In this document: piece after piece, positions 15,878 through 24,875 of the stretch
Layout of the letters: each line of letters starts with the position of its first letter
Numbering within the stretch: position 1 is the first letter of the stretch
Assembly (NCBI GenBank): GCA_947371645.1
Contig: CANBQJ010000007.1
Location: forward strand, 1-38,757
Origin: Burkholderiales bacterium
GTDB lineage: Bacteria > Pseudomonadota > Gammaproteobacteria > Burkholderiales > Burkholderiaceae
DNA length: 38,757 bases
Direction of reading: 5' to 3'
Made by a program: the position numbers and the translations under genes
The notes under the pieces: generated by a model
The model's input: the letters and a program-made list of their open reading frames with translations, nothing else
Database searches by the model: none
Told to the model about the DNA's origin: nothing

Positions 15878-16984
15878 ATGAGCCAAGCTGCCCTGTCCCC
15901 CGCCAGCCTCTACCAGCCCTTCAAGCTGGGCACCATCACCCTGTCCAACCGCATGGTCATGGCCCCCTTGACCCGCAACCGCGCCGAAACCGGCAACGTC
16001 CCGGGCCCGATGACGATCGAGTACTACGCCCAGCGCGCCGGCGTCGGCCTGATCATCGCCGAGGCCACTCAGGTCTCGGCCCAGGCTCAGGGCTATGTGT
16101 CCACGCCTGGCGTGCACAGCCCCGAGCAGATCGCCGCCTGGAAAAAAGTGACCGATGCCGTGCACCAGCGCGGTGGCCGCATCTTCCTGCAGATCTGGCA
16201 CACCGGCCGCATGTCCCACACGTCCTTCCAGCCAGGCGAGCAGGCCCCCGTGGCACCGTCGGCCATTGCCGCCAAAGCCCAGACCTACATCGCCGGCCAG
16301 GGCTTCGTGCCCACCTCCACGCCACGCGCGCTGGACGCGGCAGAAATCCCCGGCATCGTCAACGACTTCCGCACCGCAGCCCGCCACGCCATCGACGCCG
16401 GCTTCGATGGCATCGAGGTGCACGGTGCCCATGGCTACCTGCTGGACGCCTTCCTGCGTGACGGCTCCAACCACCGCACCGACGCCTATGGCGGCAGCAT
16501 CGCACACCGCGCCCGCTTCCTGCTGGAGGTGATGGCAGCCGTCACCGCCGAGATCGGCGCCGACAGGGTGGGCGTGCGCCTGTCGCCCGTCTCGCCGGTC
16601 AACGACTCCACCGAGAGCCAGCCACAGCCCCTGTTCGAGCACGTGGTGCGCGAACTGGAGAAGCTGCATCCGGTCTACATCCACGTGGTGGAGGGCGCCA
16701 CCGGCGGCCCGCGCGACAACGCCCCGTTTGACTACACCGCCCTGCGCCACCTCTACAGCGGCGTCTGGATGGTCAACAACGGCTACGACCAGGCCATGGC
16801 CGAGGCCGCCGTCGCGGAGGGGCATGCCGACCTGGTGTCCTTTGGCCGCCTGATGATCAGCAACCCCGACCTGCCCCGCCGCTTCCAGACGGGCGCACCG
16901 CTCAATGCGCTGTTCAAGGACGCACCGCTGTACGGTGGTCAAGGCCCTCACGGCTACACCGATTACCCCGCGCTGGCTGGCTGA
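15878..16984 (+). CDS. Old yellow enzyme, alkene/N-ethylmaleimide reductase (NemA-like)
   Basis: The 368-aa flavoprotein opens with LYQPFKLGTITLSNRMVMAPLTRNRAE, typical of OYE. EVHGAHGYLLDAFL supplies the substrate-binding His pair (HxxH form) and SNHRTDAYGGS the FMN-binding loop; FGRLMISNPDLPRR closes the phosphate site. The TIM-barrel enzyme uses NADPH and FMN to reduce activated C=C bonds, quinones or nitro groups in the cytoplasm. GAAA-type purines precede the ATG, but the Shine-Dalgarno is best seen as AGGAAA at 15869-15874. It is likely repressed by the TetR protein encoded upstream. Confidence 0.92.
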   Translation: MSQAALSPASLYQPFKLGTITLSNRMVMAPLTRNRAETGNVPGPMTIEYYAQRAGVGLIIAEATQVSAQAQGYVSTPGVHSPEQIAAWKKVTDAVHQRGGRIFLQIWHTGRMSHTSFQPGEQAPVAPSAIAAKAQTYIAGQGFVPTSTPRALDAAEIPGIVNDFRTAARHAIDAGFDGIEVHGAHGYLLDAFLRDGSNHRTDAYGGSIAHRARFLLEVMAAVTAEIGADRVGVRLSPVSPVNDSTESQPQPLFEHVVRELEKLHPVYIHVVEGATGGPRDNAPFDYTALRHLYSGVWMVNNGYDQAMAEAAVAEGHADLVSFGRLMISNPDLPRRFQTGAPLNALFKDAPLYGGQGPHGYTDYPALAG

Positions 16985-17160
16985 AGCCTTGACCGAACAA
17001 CCACCGATGTGAGGCGCCGGAGGTCGATCGGAAGACGCCGACCTGTCGCCCAGCCTGCCCTGCCCCAGGCCCGTCTGCGTTTACAGTGCAGACGCCCTGG
17101 GGCTTGCCACGTCTGGCGCCCCTCTCACTGCACAGACCAACAGGACCACAGGAGACACCC

Positions 17161-17565
17161 ATGACGATCGCCAACACCTGCGTGCTGATTGCCGCTTTCC
17201 TTCCCATCGCCACGGTGGGCATGGCCAAGGCCAGCACCGCCCGCCAGCGCCGCAGCCAGGGTGGTTACGACAACAACCACCCGCGCGACTGGACGGCCAA
17301 GCTCAGCGGCTGGCAGGCCCGCGCCGCAGCTGCCCAGAACAATGGTTTCGAGGCCCTGCCCCTGTTCGTGTTCGCCGTGCTGGCGGCGCAGATGGCCCAG
17401 CTGGACCAGGCCCGCACCGACCACCTGGCCATCGCCTTCATCGCCACGCGCCTGGTCTACACGGCCATCTACCTGGCCAACCAGGCCACGCTGCGCTCGC
17501 TGGTGTGGTTCGTGGCGCAGGCCATCTCGGTGGCCATCTTCGCGCCCACGCTCAGCCTGCTGTGA
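17161..17565 (+). CDS. MAPEG-family small membrane protein
   Basis: The 134-aa protein has four hydrophobic segments. After the first come the motifs NHPRDW, AQNNGFEALPLFVFAVL and ATRLVYTAIYLAN, which match the MAPEG family (membrane-associated eicosanoid and glutathione metabolism proteins). Bacterial members are integral inner-membrane proteins, some with glutathione transferase or peroxidase activity; the role here is not known. AGGAG at 17150-17154 sets the start. The 3' end overlaps the convergent SDR gene by 14 nt. Confidence 0.85.
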   Translation: MTIANTCVLIAAFLPIATVGMAKASTARQRRSQGGYDNNHPRDWTAKLSGWQARAAAAQNNGFEALPLFVFAVLAAQMAQLDQARTDHLAIAFIATRLVYTAIYLANQATLRSLVWFVAQAISVAIFAPTLSLL

Positions 17566-18637
17566 CCGGCAGGGCTGCGCCTGGTTCGGTGCCCGCGCCC
17601 ATGCCAGGCAGGCAGCCCATGCGCTGCAAACTGGCCTTCACGGCTTGCGGCAAGGGCGTGTGGGGCTCCACCTCGCCCAGCTCACTCAACAGCGCCAGCA
17701 GCCGCCGGTTGTCCAGCGCCAGGGGCTGCTGCCAGAGGTAGCGCATCTCGCGCACCTCGCGCATGAAGGGCGACACCAGCGCCAGGGCCGACAGCACGGG
17801 CCAGGGCAAGGACCGGATCTTCACCGGTTTGCCTGCCTGGCCAGAATGGGCCCGTGACTGCATGACCACCTCGGCCACACAGCGCAGCAACTCGCGGCCA
17901 TCGCCCAGCTCGTGGCCACGGAAGTGCAAGCGCTCTGCCGTGGCCAGGCGCCCGGGTTGTCGGAGGTCCAGCTCCAGGCACAGGGTGGCGGCCAGTACCG
18001 CATCCGGCAGGTAGGCCCAGCTGTGCCCCACCCCGGGCGTGTGCGGGTCGACCACCTGGGTGACCGGCTTGCCCGGTTTGACCATCACGGTGTTGAACCA
18101 CGACGACGGGCCCTCGCCACCGAAGAAGTCACCCGCCCGCAACACCAGCGAGCGCAAGCCGTGCTGCGACGCGGCCTCCTGCAGCAGGTCTTCCATTTCC
18201 ACCCGCACAGCGCCTTTTCGCGTGAGCGGGTGTTGAGGCGCGCCTTCGCCCACGCGGCTGCCCGCATCCGGCCCGAAGTTGTAGACGTTGCCCGGCATCA
18301 TCAGGCGAGCGCCTTGTTGCCGGGCCGCGGCCATGCTGTGCTGGAGCATCGGGATGGCCAGTTCGCGCCAGCGCACATAGCCCGGCGGGTTGGCCGCGTG
18401 CACCAGGACCTGTGCCCCTTCGGCCGCGCGCATCACATCGCCTGGCAGCAGGGCGTCGCCTTGCACCCAGCTCAAGCCATCGGCAGAGGCCGCCGCAGGC
18501 AAGCTGCCCCGCGCCATGGCCCGCACGCGCCAGCCCCTGCGCACCAGGGTCTGGGCCATGGCGCCACCCCACCCTCCTCGTGCGCCCACGATGAGCGCCA
18601 GGGGCGCCTGCCCTGAAGTTGCCTTGTCCGCGTCCAT
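17552..18637 (-). CDS. NAD(P)-dependent epimerase/dehydratase-like SDR protein
   Basis: The 361-aa protein starts with a Rossmann loop, LIVGARGGWGGAMAQTL, and belongs to the atypical/extended SDR superfamily. The usual YxxxK is not obvious (VYNFG ... RVEMEDLL occupies that area), so catalytic type is unclear. FFGGEGPSSWFN and a hydrophobic stretch near residue 290 (LPWPVLSALALVSPFM) are visible. ATG 18637 is selected because GGGAG lies six nt upstream; ATG 18652 is also in frame. It diverges from a LysR gene across 107 nt, the classic layout for a LysR regulator and its target. Substrate unknown. Confidence 0.8.
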   Translation of the reverse strand: MDADKATSGQAPLALIVGARGGWGGAMAQTLVRRGWRVRAMARGSLPAAASADGLSWVQGDALLPGDVMRAAEGAQVLVHAANPPGYVRWRELAIPMLQHSMAAARQQGARLMMPGNVYNFGPDAGSRVGEGAPQHPLTRKGAVRVEMEDLLQEAASQHGLRSLVLRAGDFFGGEGPSSWFNTVMVKPGKPVTQVVDPHTPGVGHSWAYLPDAVLAATLCLELDLRQPGRLATAERLHFRGHELGDGRELLRCVAEVVMQSRAHSGQAGKPVKIRSLPWPVLSALALVSPFMREVREMRYLWQQPLALDNRRLLALLSELGEVEPHTPLPQAVKASLQRMGCLPGMGAGTEPGAALPVTAG

Positions 18638-18715
18638 GCCCATCTCCCGCAAGGCTCGTCCACACGCAAGCCACAGCGTTCAATGTAGGCAATCTGCCAT
18701 CATTCATCCATGCAT

Positions 18716-18728
18716 GATCTTGTAGATC
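18716..18728. promoter_or_regulatory. Inverted repeat in the SDR/LysR divergent gap, possible LysR site
   Basis: GATCT-TGT-AGATC is a perfect inverted repeat. It lies 17 nt before the LysR start and is flanked by two copies of CATGCATGA, one of which includes the lysR ATG. A TATACA follows at 18732-18737. LysR proteins commonly bind such sites between themselves and their divergent target, but this is only a pattern match. Confidence 0.45.
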
Positions 18729-18744
18729 CGCTATACATTCATGC

Positions 18745-19647
18745 ATGACCACACCAGACTGGAACCTCTACCGCAGCTGCCTTGCCGTGCTCCAGGAAGG
18801 CAGCCTGTCCGGCGCTGCACGCGCCCTGGGCAGCACCCAGCCCAGCATCGGGCGGCACATCGCGGCCCTGGAAGCCCAACTGGGCCAGCCCCTGTTCACG
18901 CGCAGCCCCACGGGGCTGCTGCCCACGGCACTGGCCTTGAGCCTGCAACCTGCGATGCAGGCCATGTCGGCTGCGGCCCAGAAATTGACGCGCACGGCCG
19001 AAGGCCAGGCACAAGATGGCCAGGCCACGCTGCGCATCACCGCCAGCCAGATCGTGGGCGGTGAGGTGCTGCCCGCCGTGCTGGCGCGCTTTCGGGTACG
19101 CCATCCGCAGGTCACCCTGGAGTTGTCGCTCAACAACCGCAATGAAGACCTGCTGCAAGGCGAGGCCGACCTGGCCGTGCGCATGGCCCGCCCGACGCAA
19201 CAGGCGCTGGTGTCTCGCAAGCTGGGGCGGGTGGACATCGGTCTGTTCGCGCACCGCAGCTACCTTCAACGCCACGGCGTGCCCGCGAGCCAGGCCGACC
19301 TGGGCCGGCACACCCTGATCGGTGCCGACCAGGACCCGACCATTGCCAGGCTCGGTCAGCAGGTGGGCGTGACCCTGAACCGCGAGGTGTTCCAGTTCCG
19401 CTGCGACAGCGACCTGGCCCAGATGAACGCCACGCGCGCCGGCCTGGGCGTGGGAGGCATGCAGTGGGGCATCGCTCGGCGAGACCCCGATCTGGTGCCC
19501 GTTTTGCCCGATGCCGTCAGGTTCAGCCTGGACATGTGGCTGGTCATGCACGCCGACTTGCGCCGCCACGGCCCCGCACAAGCCTTGTTCAAGCACCTGG
19601 CGGCCGAACTGGGCGCCTACGCGGCCGGTTGCCAGGCGCCGGCCTGA
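18745..19647 (+). CDS. LysR-family transcriptional regulator
   Basis: The 300-aa protein has the LysR winged helix at residues 1-60, with SLSGAARALGSTQPSIGRHIAALEAQLGQPLFTR, followed by a linker helix and a two-lobed ligand domain from about residue 92 (ATLRITASQIVGGEVLPAVLARF). It belongs to the CrgA/PA2206-like type with LVSRKLGRVDIGLFAH. It most likely controls the divergent SDR gene and itself. Its stop directly abuts the stop of the convergent DUF1415 gene. Confidence 0.9.
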   Translation: MTTPDWNLYRSCLAVLQEGSLSGAARALGSTQPSIGRHIAALEAQLGQPLFTRSPTGLLPTALALSLQPAMQAMSAAAQKLTRTAEGQAQDGQATLRITASQIVGGEVLPAVLARFRVRHPQVTLELSLNNRNEDLLQGEADLAVRMARPTQQALVSRKLGRVDIGLFAHRSYLQRHGVPASQADLGRHTLIGADQDPTIARLGQQVGVTLNREVFQFRCDSDLAQMNATRAGLGVGGMQWGIARRDPDLVPVLPDAVRFSLDMWLVMHADLRRHGPAQALFKHLAAELGAYAAGCQAPA

Positions 19648-20202
19648 TCAGCCGCTTTGCCCCATGCGAAACAAGCGCCGCCAGCCCTCAAGGCCCAGGC
19701 CACGCAGGGTGGCCATGTTGCGCTCATAGATGTCCTCGGCCTCCGGGTAGGCCTCCACCGCCCGGTCGATGCTGGCTTCGCGCAGCAGGTGGAGCACTGG
19801 GTACGGCGTGCGGTTGGTGTAGTTTTCGATGTCGTCCGGCCCGGCGTCACCAAACTGGAACTGCGGGTGGAAGCTCGCTACCTGCAAAACGCCTTCCAGA
19901 TCGGCGTCGGCCACCGTCTGGTCCACCACGTCCAGGAAATCGTTGAAGTCCAGGAAGTCCTGCAACACGTGCGGGTGGATCAGCAAGGTGGTGTCCAGCA
20001 ACTCCGGGTCGGCCTGGTCCAGGTGCTTCAGTTCGACCAGCAGATCGGCCTGCAAGGCCTCGGGCGTGGTCGCCGCAGACACCACATAGCGGATCTGGTC
20101 CTTGACGTGCACGCCCTTCGCAAAGGGGCAGAGGTTGAGGCCAATCACGGCCTCGGTCAGCCACAGGCGGGTGGCATCCAGATACAGGGCTTCGTCGCTC
20201 AT
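19648..20202 (-). CDS. DUF1415 family protein
   Basis: The 184-aa sequence matches DUF1415: TRLWLTEAVIGLNLCPFAKGV near the N-terminus and then LIHPHVLQDFLDFNDFLDVVD, SFHPQFQFG and NRTPYPVLHLLRE. Members are small soluble proteobacterial proteins of unknown function; the NLCPFA Cys and several His are conserved. The start at 20202 (MSDEALYLDATRLW) fits the family. It is convergent with lysR and divergent from the MOSC gene across 45 nt. Confidence 0.85.
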   Translation of the reverse strand: MSDEALYLDATRLWLTEAVIGLNLCPFAKGVHVKDQIRYVVSAATTPEALQADLLVELKHLDQADPELLDTTLLIHPHVLQDFLDFNDFLDVVDQTVADADLEGVLQVASFHPQFQFGDAGPDDIENYTNRTPYPVLHLLREASIDRAVEAYPEAEDIYERNMATLRGLGLEGWRRLFRMGQSG

Positions 20203-20247
20203 GGGCGCATTGTCGCCTGACCGGCCGCGCGGCCCTGAGGCGCTGGC

Positions 20248-20835
20248 ATGATGTTGACCACGTTTGATGCCGCCCCCATGTCCGCTGCCACCACCCTGAC
20301 CCTGCGCGAACTCTGCGCCCAGTTTCCCCGCCCTGGCCAGTTGCAGGCCATCTTCCTGAGGCCCGAGCGCCTGGCAGCTGCGCAGCTGGTGAGCACCGCC
20401 ACCGCAGTGGCAGGTCGGGGCCTGCAAGGCGACCGTTACGCCCTCACGGCCAAAGCAGGTGCCGGCGGCGGCAAACGCCAGGTCACCTTGATCCAGGCCG
20501 AGCACCTGCCTGTGATCGCCGCGCTCAGCGGGATGCCCCGGTTGGACGCAGGCCACCTGCGCCGCAATCTGGTGGTGGCTGGCCTCAACCTGCTGGCCGC
20601 GCGCAGCCTGCTCAAGGACCAGGCCTTGCACCTGCACATTGGCGACGAGGTGGTGCTGGAGGTGACCGGCCCCTGCGACCCCTGCAGCCGCATGGAAGCG
20701 CTGCTGGGCCCGGGCGGCCACAACGCCATGCGTGGCCATGGCGGCATGACCGCACGCGTGCTGCGAGGCGGTGCCTTCAAGGTGGGCGACGCCGTGCGCT
20801 GCCTGCCCGCCCCCTTGAGCGAGGCCCTGGCATGA
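20248..20835 (+). CDS. MOSC-domain protein
   Basis: The 195-aa protein is a stand-alone MOSC domain. [60 protein letters not shown] and [12 protein letters not shown] follow the family order. The conserved Cys in GPCDPC is the likely sulfur carrier or molybdenum ligand. MOSC proteins relate to molybdenum cofactor sulfuration and detoxifying Mo enzymes. ATG 20248 (or 20251, or 20278 at MSAATT) are possible starts. Its stop overlaps the ureD start (ATGA at 20832-20835), so the two are translationally coupled. A molybdenum link to xanthine dehydrogenase is conceivable but not shown. Confidence 0.85.
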   Translation: MMLTTFDAAPMSAATTLTLRELCAQFPRPGQLQAIFLRPERLAAAQLVSTATAVAGRGLQGDRYALTAKAGAGGGKRQVTLIQAEHLPVIAALSGMPRLDAGHLRRNLVVAGLNLLAARSLLKDQALHLHIGDEVVLEVTGPCDPCSRMEALLGPGGHNAMRGHGGMTARVLRGGAFKVGDAVRCLPAPLSEALA

Positions 20836-21677
20836 GCTGGCGCGGCCTCCTGACCCTGGACTACCGCCGTGAAGGCGAGCGCACCGTGGCACACGACCGG
20901 CACGAGGGCCCGCTGCGCGTGCTGCAGCGCCTGTACCCCGAGGGCGATGCCATCTGCCACCACGTGCTGGTGCACCCCCCGGGGGGCGTGGCCGGCGGCG
21001 ACATCCTGGAGATGCGAGCCCAGCTCGCCGAAGGCACCCATGCCCTCATCACCACCCCTGGGGCCACGCGCTTTTACCGCAGCGCCGGTGCCACCGCCGA
21101 ACAAAGTCTGCACGCCCAGGTGGCGCCAGGCGCGCGGCTGGAATGGCTGCCGCTGGAGACCCTCGCCTACCCCGGTTGCATCGCCCACAACCGCATGCAT
21201 TTCGAGCTGGCGCCCGGGGCCGAGATGATCGGATGGGACATGCTGGCCCTGGGCCTGCCCGCAGCCCACCAGGCTTTCGATGCCCCCACCCACACGCAAG
21301 GCCAGTTCACCCAAAGCATCGAGCTGCCCGGCGTGTGGCTGGAACGTGGCACCGTCAAGGCGACTGACCAGATGCTGCTCGACAGCCCCCTGGGCTGGGA
21401 TGGTCAACGGGTGCTGGGCACCTTGTGGATGGCGGCGGGCAGCGACTGGCCCAACGCCACCCGAGAGCAGCTGCTGGACCTGGCCCGCGCACAGGCAATG
21501 GCCTCGCCACTGGCTCGCCAGGCTGGCGCCACCAGCCCTCATGCCCGCGTGGTGGTGCTGCGTGCACTGGCCGCGCGGGTGGAACCGCTGATGCAGTTGT
21601 TCACCGCCGTGAGAGGCGCCTGGCGCCAGCAGCAGTGGCAACTGGGTGGCGAAGCGCCCCGCATCTGGCGCACCTGA
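20832..21677 (+). CDS. ureD: Urease accessory protein UreD
   Basis: The 281-aa product matches Ure[13 protein letters not shown] near residue 50, [24 protein letters not shown] and [11 protein letters not shown]. UreD forms a complex with UreF and UreG that loads nickel into the urease apoenzyme in the cytoplasm. Normally it sits beside ureABC. Here it follows a MOSC gene by ATGA overlap, and the next gene is on the other strand, so no other urease gene is in the window. Full length and intact motifs argue against decay. It may complete a urease encoded elsewhere, which would use urea from the ureide pathway. Confidence 0.92.
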   Translation: MSWRGLLTLDYRREGERTVAHDRHEGPLRVLQRLYPEGDAICHHVLVHPPGGVAGGDILEMRAQLAEGTHALITTPGATRFYRSAGATAEQSLHAQVAPGARLEWLPLETLAYPGCIAHNRMHFELAPGAEMIGWDMLALGLPAAHQAFDAPTHTQGQFTQSIELPGVWLERGTVKATDQMLLDSPLGWDGQRVLGTLWMAAGSDWPNATREQLLDLARAQAMASPLARQAGATSPHARVVVLRALAARVEPLMQLFTAVRGAWRQQQWQLGGEAPRIWRT

Positions 21678-23381
21678 TCAGAAGCCAGCCCGCCACAGCT
21701 GCCTCAAACGGGCCCACCATTGCCAGCCCAAGGGCCGTGGTGCCAACTCCAGCTTCACCCAGGCCAGGCCCCCAGAGCGCGGCCAGGCCCGGTCCAGGCG
21801 AGCATCCATCCAGACCATGGGCTCGGCCGGTGTGAGCCCTTGCGGGTCGCCCTGGAAGACGGCCACGGGCCCGCCTGCCCGGGCACTGAGTGACCTCGAT
21901 GGCAACTGCGTCACCGGCATCGCACCTTGTGGCGACAACACCGCGGGGATGACCAATTCAGGTTGTTCCAACAGCCGCACCGACAGCCGCTGCACGCCCA
22001 GCAGGTCCTGGGCTCGCGATGCTGGCACCACCCACCGGACGGTGGCCGCACCCTGTGGCAAGACCTGCCCCAGAACCTGCCCCTGTCGCACCACACGGCC
22101 ATCCAGCTCACCGGCCATCGACACGATCAAGGCGCCCGCATCCGGGCTGTGCAAGGCCACTTGCCCCCAGTCACCGGCCGCATCGACCATGTGGTCTGCG
22201 TCCATGTTCACGGCGCGCAAGTGCAGCGGCGCCAGGCTCCACAAGGCTTGCCCTTCGTAAACCGGCTGCCCGTCATGCACCTGCATGGCCGCGATCACCC
22301 CATCCACCGGGGCCACCACCCGCGATCGCTCCGGCAACCAGACGACGCCTGGCACCACCAGTTGCTGGGGCCATGGGCAGGCCAGCAACAACATCGTCAG
22401 CACGGCCGCAGGCAAGACCAGCACCCACATCAACCGAGACCGGTGAGCCGCCATCGCAGGCCAGGCCAGGATCGCTCGCAGCCCACGCCACAAGGGCTGC
22501 ACCAGCAAGGCCAAGGTCGCGCTGGCCAGCACCAGCAAGGCCAGGTGCGGATGCCGTGGGCTGAGGGCCTGCGCCAACCAGGCGGCCGCCACCCAGTTCA
22601 CACACCAGGCCAGCGGGGCGTGCCAGATGGCCCAGCCAGGCAGGTGGACCCAGGGCACGGCATCATGCAGGCCACCGCGGTCCATGCCCGCCATGCGGCC
22701 CGCCAGGCGCAGGCACTGGCCGCGCCACCAGGCCGTGCTGCGGCCGGCCAGGTCAGGCTGGCGCCACCATTCCTGCAACAGCTGAAGCACGGCACCTCGC
22801 CACAGCGGGTTGAGGTCAACGAAGACCAGCGTGATGCTGGCCGCATACAACCAGGCGCGCGCCAACAGCTGGGTCACCGGATCCGTGAGCAGCCGAGACA
22901 GCGTCCAGGCCAGACTCATGAGCAAGCCCGCATGCACCAGGCCCCACAGGTGAACCGAAACGCGCAGCGCGCGGCTGCGCAGTGCCCCCACATCTGCCGG
23001 GTCGAGGCAGGCCACCGGCAGCCCTCCGGTCCAACTCAGGCGCCAGCGGGCCGATCGCCCGCGCCAGCGCAGCCACATCAGCCACCGCCCCAACTCGTGG
23101 AAGGCCCACGACGTGGGCAGGAAAAGCAGCGTCAGCCACGGCGCTGGGCCACTCAGCCAGTCCTGTTGCCATTGCCTGTGGATGTCGGACCAGTTGCCGA
23201 CCATCCAGGCCAGGTGACCCATCACCAGGAGGACAGAGGCCAGCCCCCACTCCACACTGGTGACGACGGCCAGCGCCCATGACAATGGCCTCCCGGCGGC
23301 GGTGCCATCGCGCCATGGGAGCGAGGCTTGTCCACTGGCCACAGACCCCTTCACCACAAGCCCCAGACCGCCAACCACCAC
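21678..23381 (-). CDS. Degenerate site-2-protease (M50) membrane domain fused to HlyD-like adaptor
   Basis: The 567-aa protein has several membrane segments in residues 30-360. Within them FHELGRWL (about 94-101) stands where M50 enzymes have HELGH, and VDLNPLWRG (about 188-196) stands where they have NPxxRxDG. The third ligand set is lost, so proteolysis is unlikely. From about residue 360 a periplasmic lipoyl/HlyD-like region follows (VVAPVDGVIAAMQVHDGQPVYEGQAL). Such M50-HlyD fusions occur beside GAF-HlyD proteins and type I-like exporters of large proteins. It begins at GTG 23381 inside the end of the upstream gene (31-nt overlap), or at a nearby downstream GTG, which implies coupled translation. 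The partner ATPase and TolC are not here. Confidence 0.75.
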   Translation of the reverse strand: MVVGGLGLVVKGSVASGQASLPWRDGTAAGRPLSWALAVVTSVEWGLASVLLVMGHLAWMVGNWSDIHRQWQQDWLSGPAPWLTLLFLPTSWAFHELGRWLMWLRWRGRSARWRLSWTGGLPVACLDPADVGALRSRALRVSVHLWGLVHAGLLMSLAWTLSRLLTDPVTQLLARAWLYAASITLVFVDLNPLWRGAVLQLLQEWWRQPDLAGRSTAWWRGQCLRLAGRMAGMDRGGLHDAVPWVHLPGWAIWHAPLAWCVNWVAAAWLAQALSPRHPHLALLVLASATLALLVQPLWRGLRAILAWPAMAAHRSRLMWVLVLPAAVLTMLLLACPWPQQLVVPGVVWLPERSRVVAPVDGVIAAMQVHDGQPVYEGQALWSLAPLHLRAVNMDADHMVDAAGDWGQVALHSPDAGALIVSMAGELDGRVVRQGQVLGQVLPQGAATVRWVVPASRAQDLLGVQRLSVRLLEQPELVIPAVLSPQGAMPVTQLPSRSLSARAGGPVAVFQGDPQGLTPAEPMVWMDARLDRAWPRSGGLAWVKLELAPRPLGWQWWARLRQLWRAGF

Positions 23382-24862
23382 CAGGCACGCAGGCGGTCAA
23401 AAACCCGCCACAGCACCGGTCTGGGCGGCATGTCGATGTGGGCCATGCCCTTCATGCCCGGTCGCAAACCCGCCAGCCCCCCGCCGGCCGCCTGTGCGTC
23501 CACATCAAAATGCGGTGAGGCCTCATCGGCCACCGCCGCAGGAACGGGGCGTTTTAGCAACAACGGCACGCTGCGGCCGGTCTCGCTGGCCAGGCGCAAG
23601 GTCGCATGTTGCCCGGGCTTGAGTGCCGCGACATCGCCTTCACCCACCTCCAACACCACGCGCCAATCCAGCCCGGGCGACACCACCCACAGGACATCAC
23701 CGCGCTGCACCCGGCTGCCGGCAGCCCCCCCTTCGGCCTGGCGGATGAGCACACCATCAAAGGGCGCGCGCACCGACGACAGGGCCTCCACATCCTTGAG
23801 CGCATCCAGGCGTTGCTGCAGGTCCGCCCGCACCTCTCGCCAACGGCCTGCAGCCAGCGCATCGCCCACCAAGAGTGCCGCCTGCATGGCGCCATCCAAG
23901 CGCAACAGCTGCTCGGCCAGGGCATCGCGCTGGCGCAAACTGGGCTCGGGTGACAGGCGTCCCATGCTCTGACCTGACTGCACCATGTCGCCCACCTTCA
24001 CCTGCGAAGACAGCACCACCGCATCTGCCGGGGCCACCACGGCGGTCAGCACCTGGGGCTCCAGGCGCGCGGGTACCGCCAGGGTGTAGGGCAAGGGCCA
24101 GCCCGCCATGAACGCGGCCACACCAAAAAACGCCAGCACCGACCAACGCAGCCAGCGCTCACGCGGGTCGCTCAGCCGCTGGCCCAGCGCCTCCATCCAG
24201 CTCCAGCTGTGCAGGTACCAAGGTTGCGACAGCACCCGCCTCATGGCCACCACGGGCCCGACCAATGCCGCCAGCTGCTGCAGCCAGATTCGGTCTTCTT
24301 CCACAAAGACATAGGCAGGCCGGACACCGTCTTCTTGACCGGCCTGGACCTGCCCGAATGGGATGCGCTCGCAACTCAAGACACCCACCACCTGGCCACG
24401 GTCATTGCGCAAAGGCACGCTCATCACCGCCGTGAGCCCCTGCGATCTGAACAGACCCAGGTGAGCGGGCATGTCGTTTTCGGAAATGCCCTGGGCCGGA
24501 CACCGCGGCCAGGCCGCTGCCTGCGACCATTGACGGGCCTCGTTGCACGCGGCCTCCAGTTCGTTGACGCCCACACCTTCGTCCAGCGGCACCACATCCG
24601 ACCAGGCCATCAGGCTCACGCCTGTGCCCCGTCGCCAGGCCAGCGACACCCTGTAAGCGTGAAGCCGGGTCTGGATGTGAGACAACAAGGTGGCCACCCC
24701 CAGGGACCATGACCAGGCTGCCGCGAAAGCGTGCAGACAGGCGACGGCGTCCGCCGGCGCGGCATCCGGCACCACCAGCGAAGACGCGACGGGGACCTCA
24801 TCGGTGCCGCCCGCGCCCTTGGCCGCAGGCGGCGAAGGTCGGGTGGGCGTGAGCAGATTCAA
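23351..24862 (-). CDS. GAF-domain membrane-fusion (HlyD-like) protein
   Basis: The 503-aa protein has an N-terminal GAF-like domain (about residues 40-220, with VMSVPLRNDRGQVVGVLSCERIPFG), one membrane helix (about 243-262, LRWSVLAFFGVAAFMAGWPL) and a periplasmic biotinyl-lipoyl/HlyD region (VVAPADAVVLSSQVKVGDMVQSGQ ... VRAPFDGVLIRQAEGG). A hydrophobic, Trp-rich end follows. It is the adaptor half of the pair with the M50-HlyD gene that follows. A TTG start at 24862 is chosen because GAGGAAAG lies five nt upstream on the minus strand; the earlier TTG 24880 lacks one. It diverges from the response regulator gene. Confidence 0.8.
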   Translation of the reverse strand: MNLLTPTRPSPPAAKGAGGTDEVPVASSLVVPDAAPADAVACLHAFAAAWSWSLGVATLLSHIQTRLHAYRVSLAWRRGTGVSLMAWSDVVPLDEGVGVNELEAACNEARQWSQAAAWPRCPAQGISENDMPAHLGLFRSQGLTAVMSVPLRNDRGQVVGVLSCERIPFGQVQAGQEDGVRPAYVFVEEDRIWLQQLAALVGPVVAMRRVLSQPWYLHSWSWMEALGQRLSDPRERWLRWSVLAFFGVAAFMAGWPLPYTLAVPARLEPQVLTAVVAPADAVVLSSQVKVGDMVQSGQSMGRLSPEPSLRQRDALAEQLLRLDGAMQAALLVGDALAAGRWREVRADLQQRLDALKDVEALSSVRAPFDGVLIRQAEGGAAGSRVQRGDVLWVVSPGLDWRVVLEVGEGDVAALKPGQHATLRLASETGRSVPLLLKRPVPAAVADEASPHFDVDAQAAGGGLAGLRPGMKGMAHIDMPPRPVLWRVFDRLRAWWWLAVWGLW

Positions 24863-24867
24863 GGTGG

Positions 24868-24875
24868 CTTTCCTC
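24868..24875 (-). promoter_or_regulatory. Ribosome-binding site fixing a TTG start
   Basis: GAGGAAAG on the minus strand, five nt before TTG 24862. It is the only strong Shine-Dalgarno near the 5' end of the GAF-HlyD gene, and a TGA lies in frame upstream of TTG 24880. This supports a TTG start for that gene. Confidence 0.6.

Noticed and set aside
15161..16951. Long minus-strand open frame of about 596 codons
   Set aside because: It is antisense to the TetR and old yellow enzyme genes, with no domain signatures.
20832..21677. A urease operon in this window
   Set aside because: Only ureD is present. The neighbours are a MOSC gene and a minus-strand HlyD-like gene; no ureA, B, C, E, F or G motif was seen.
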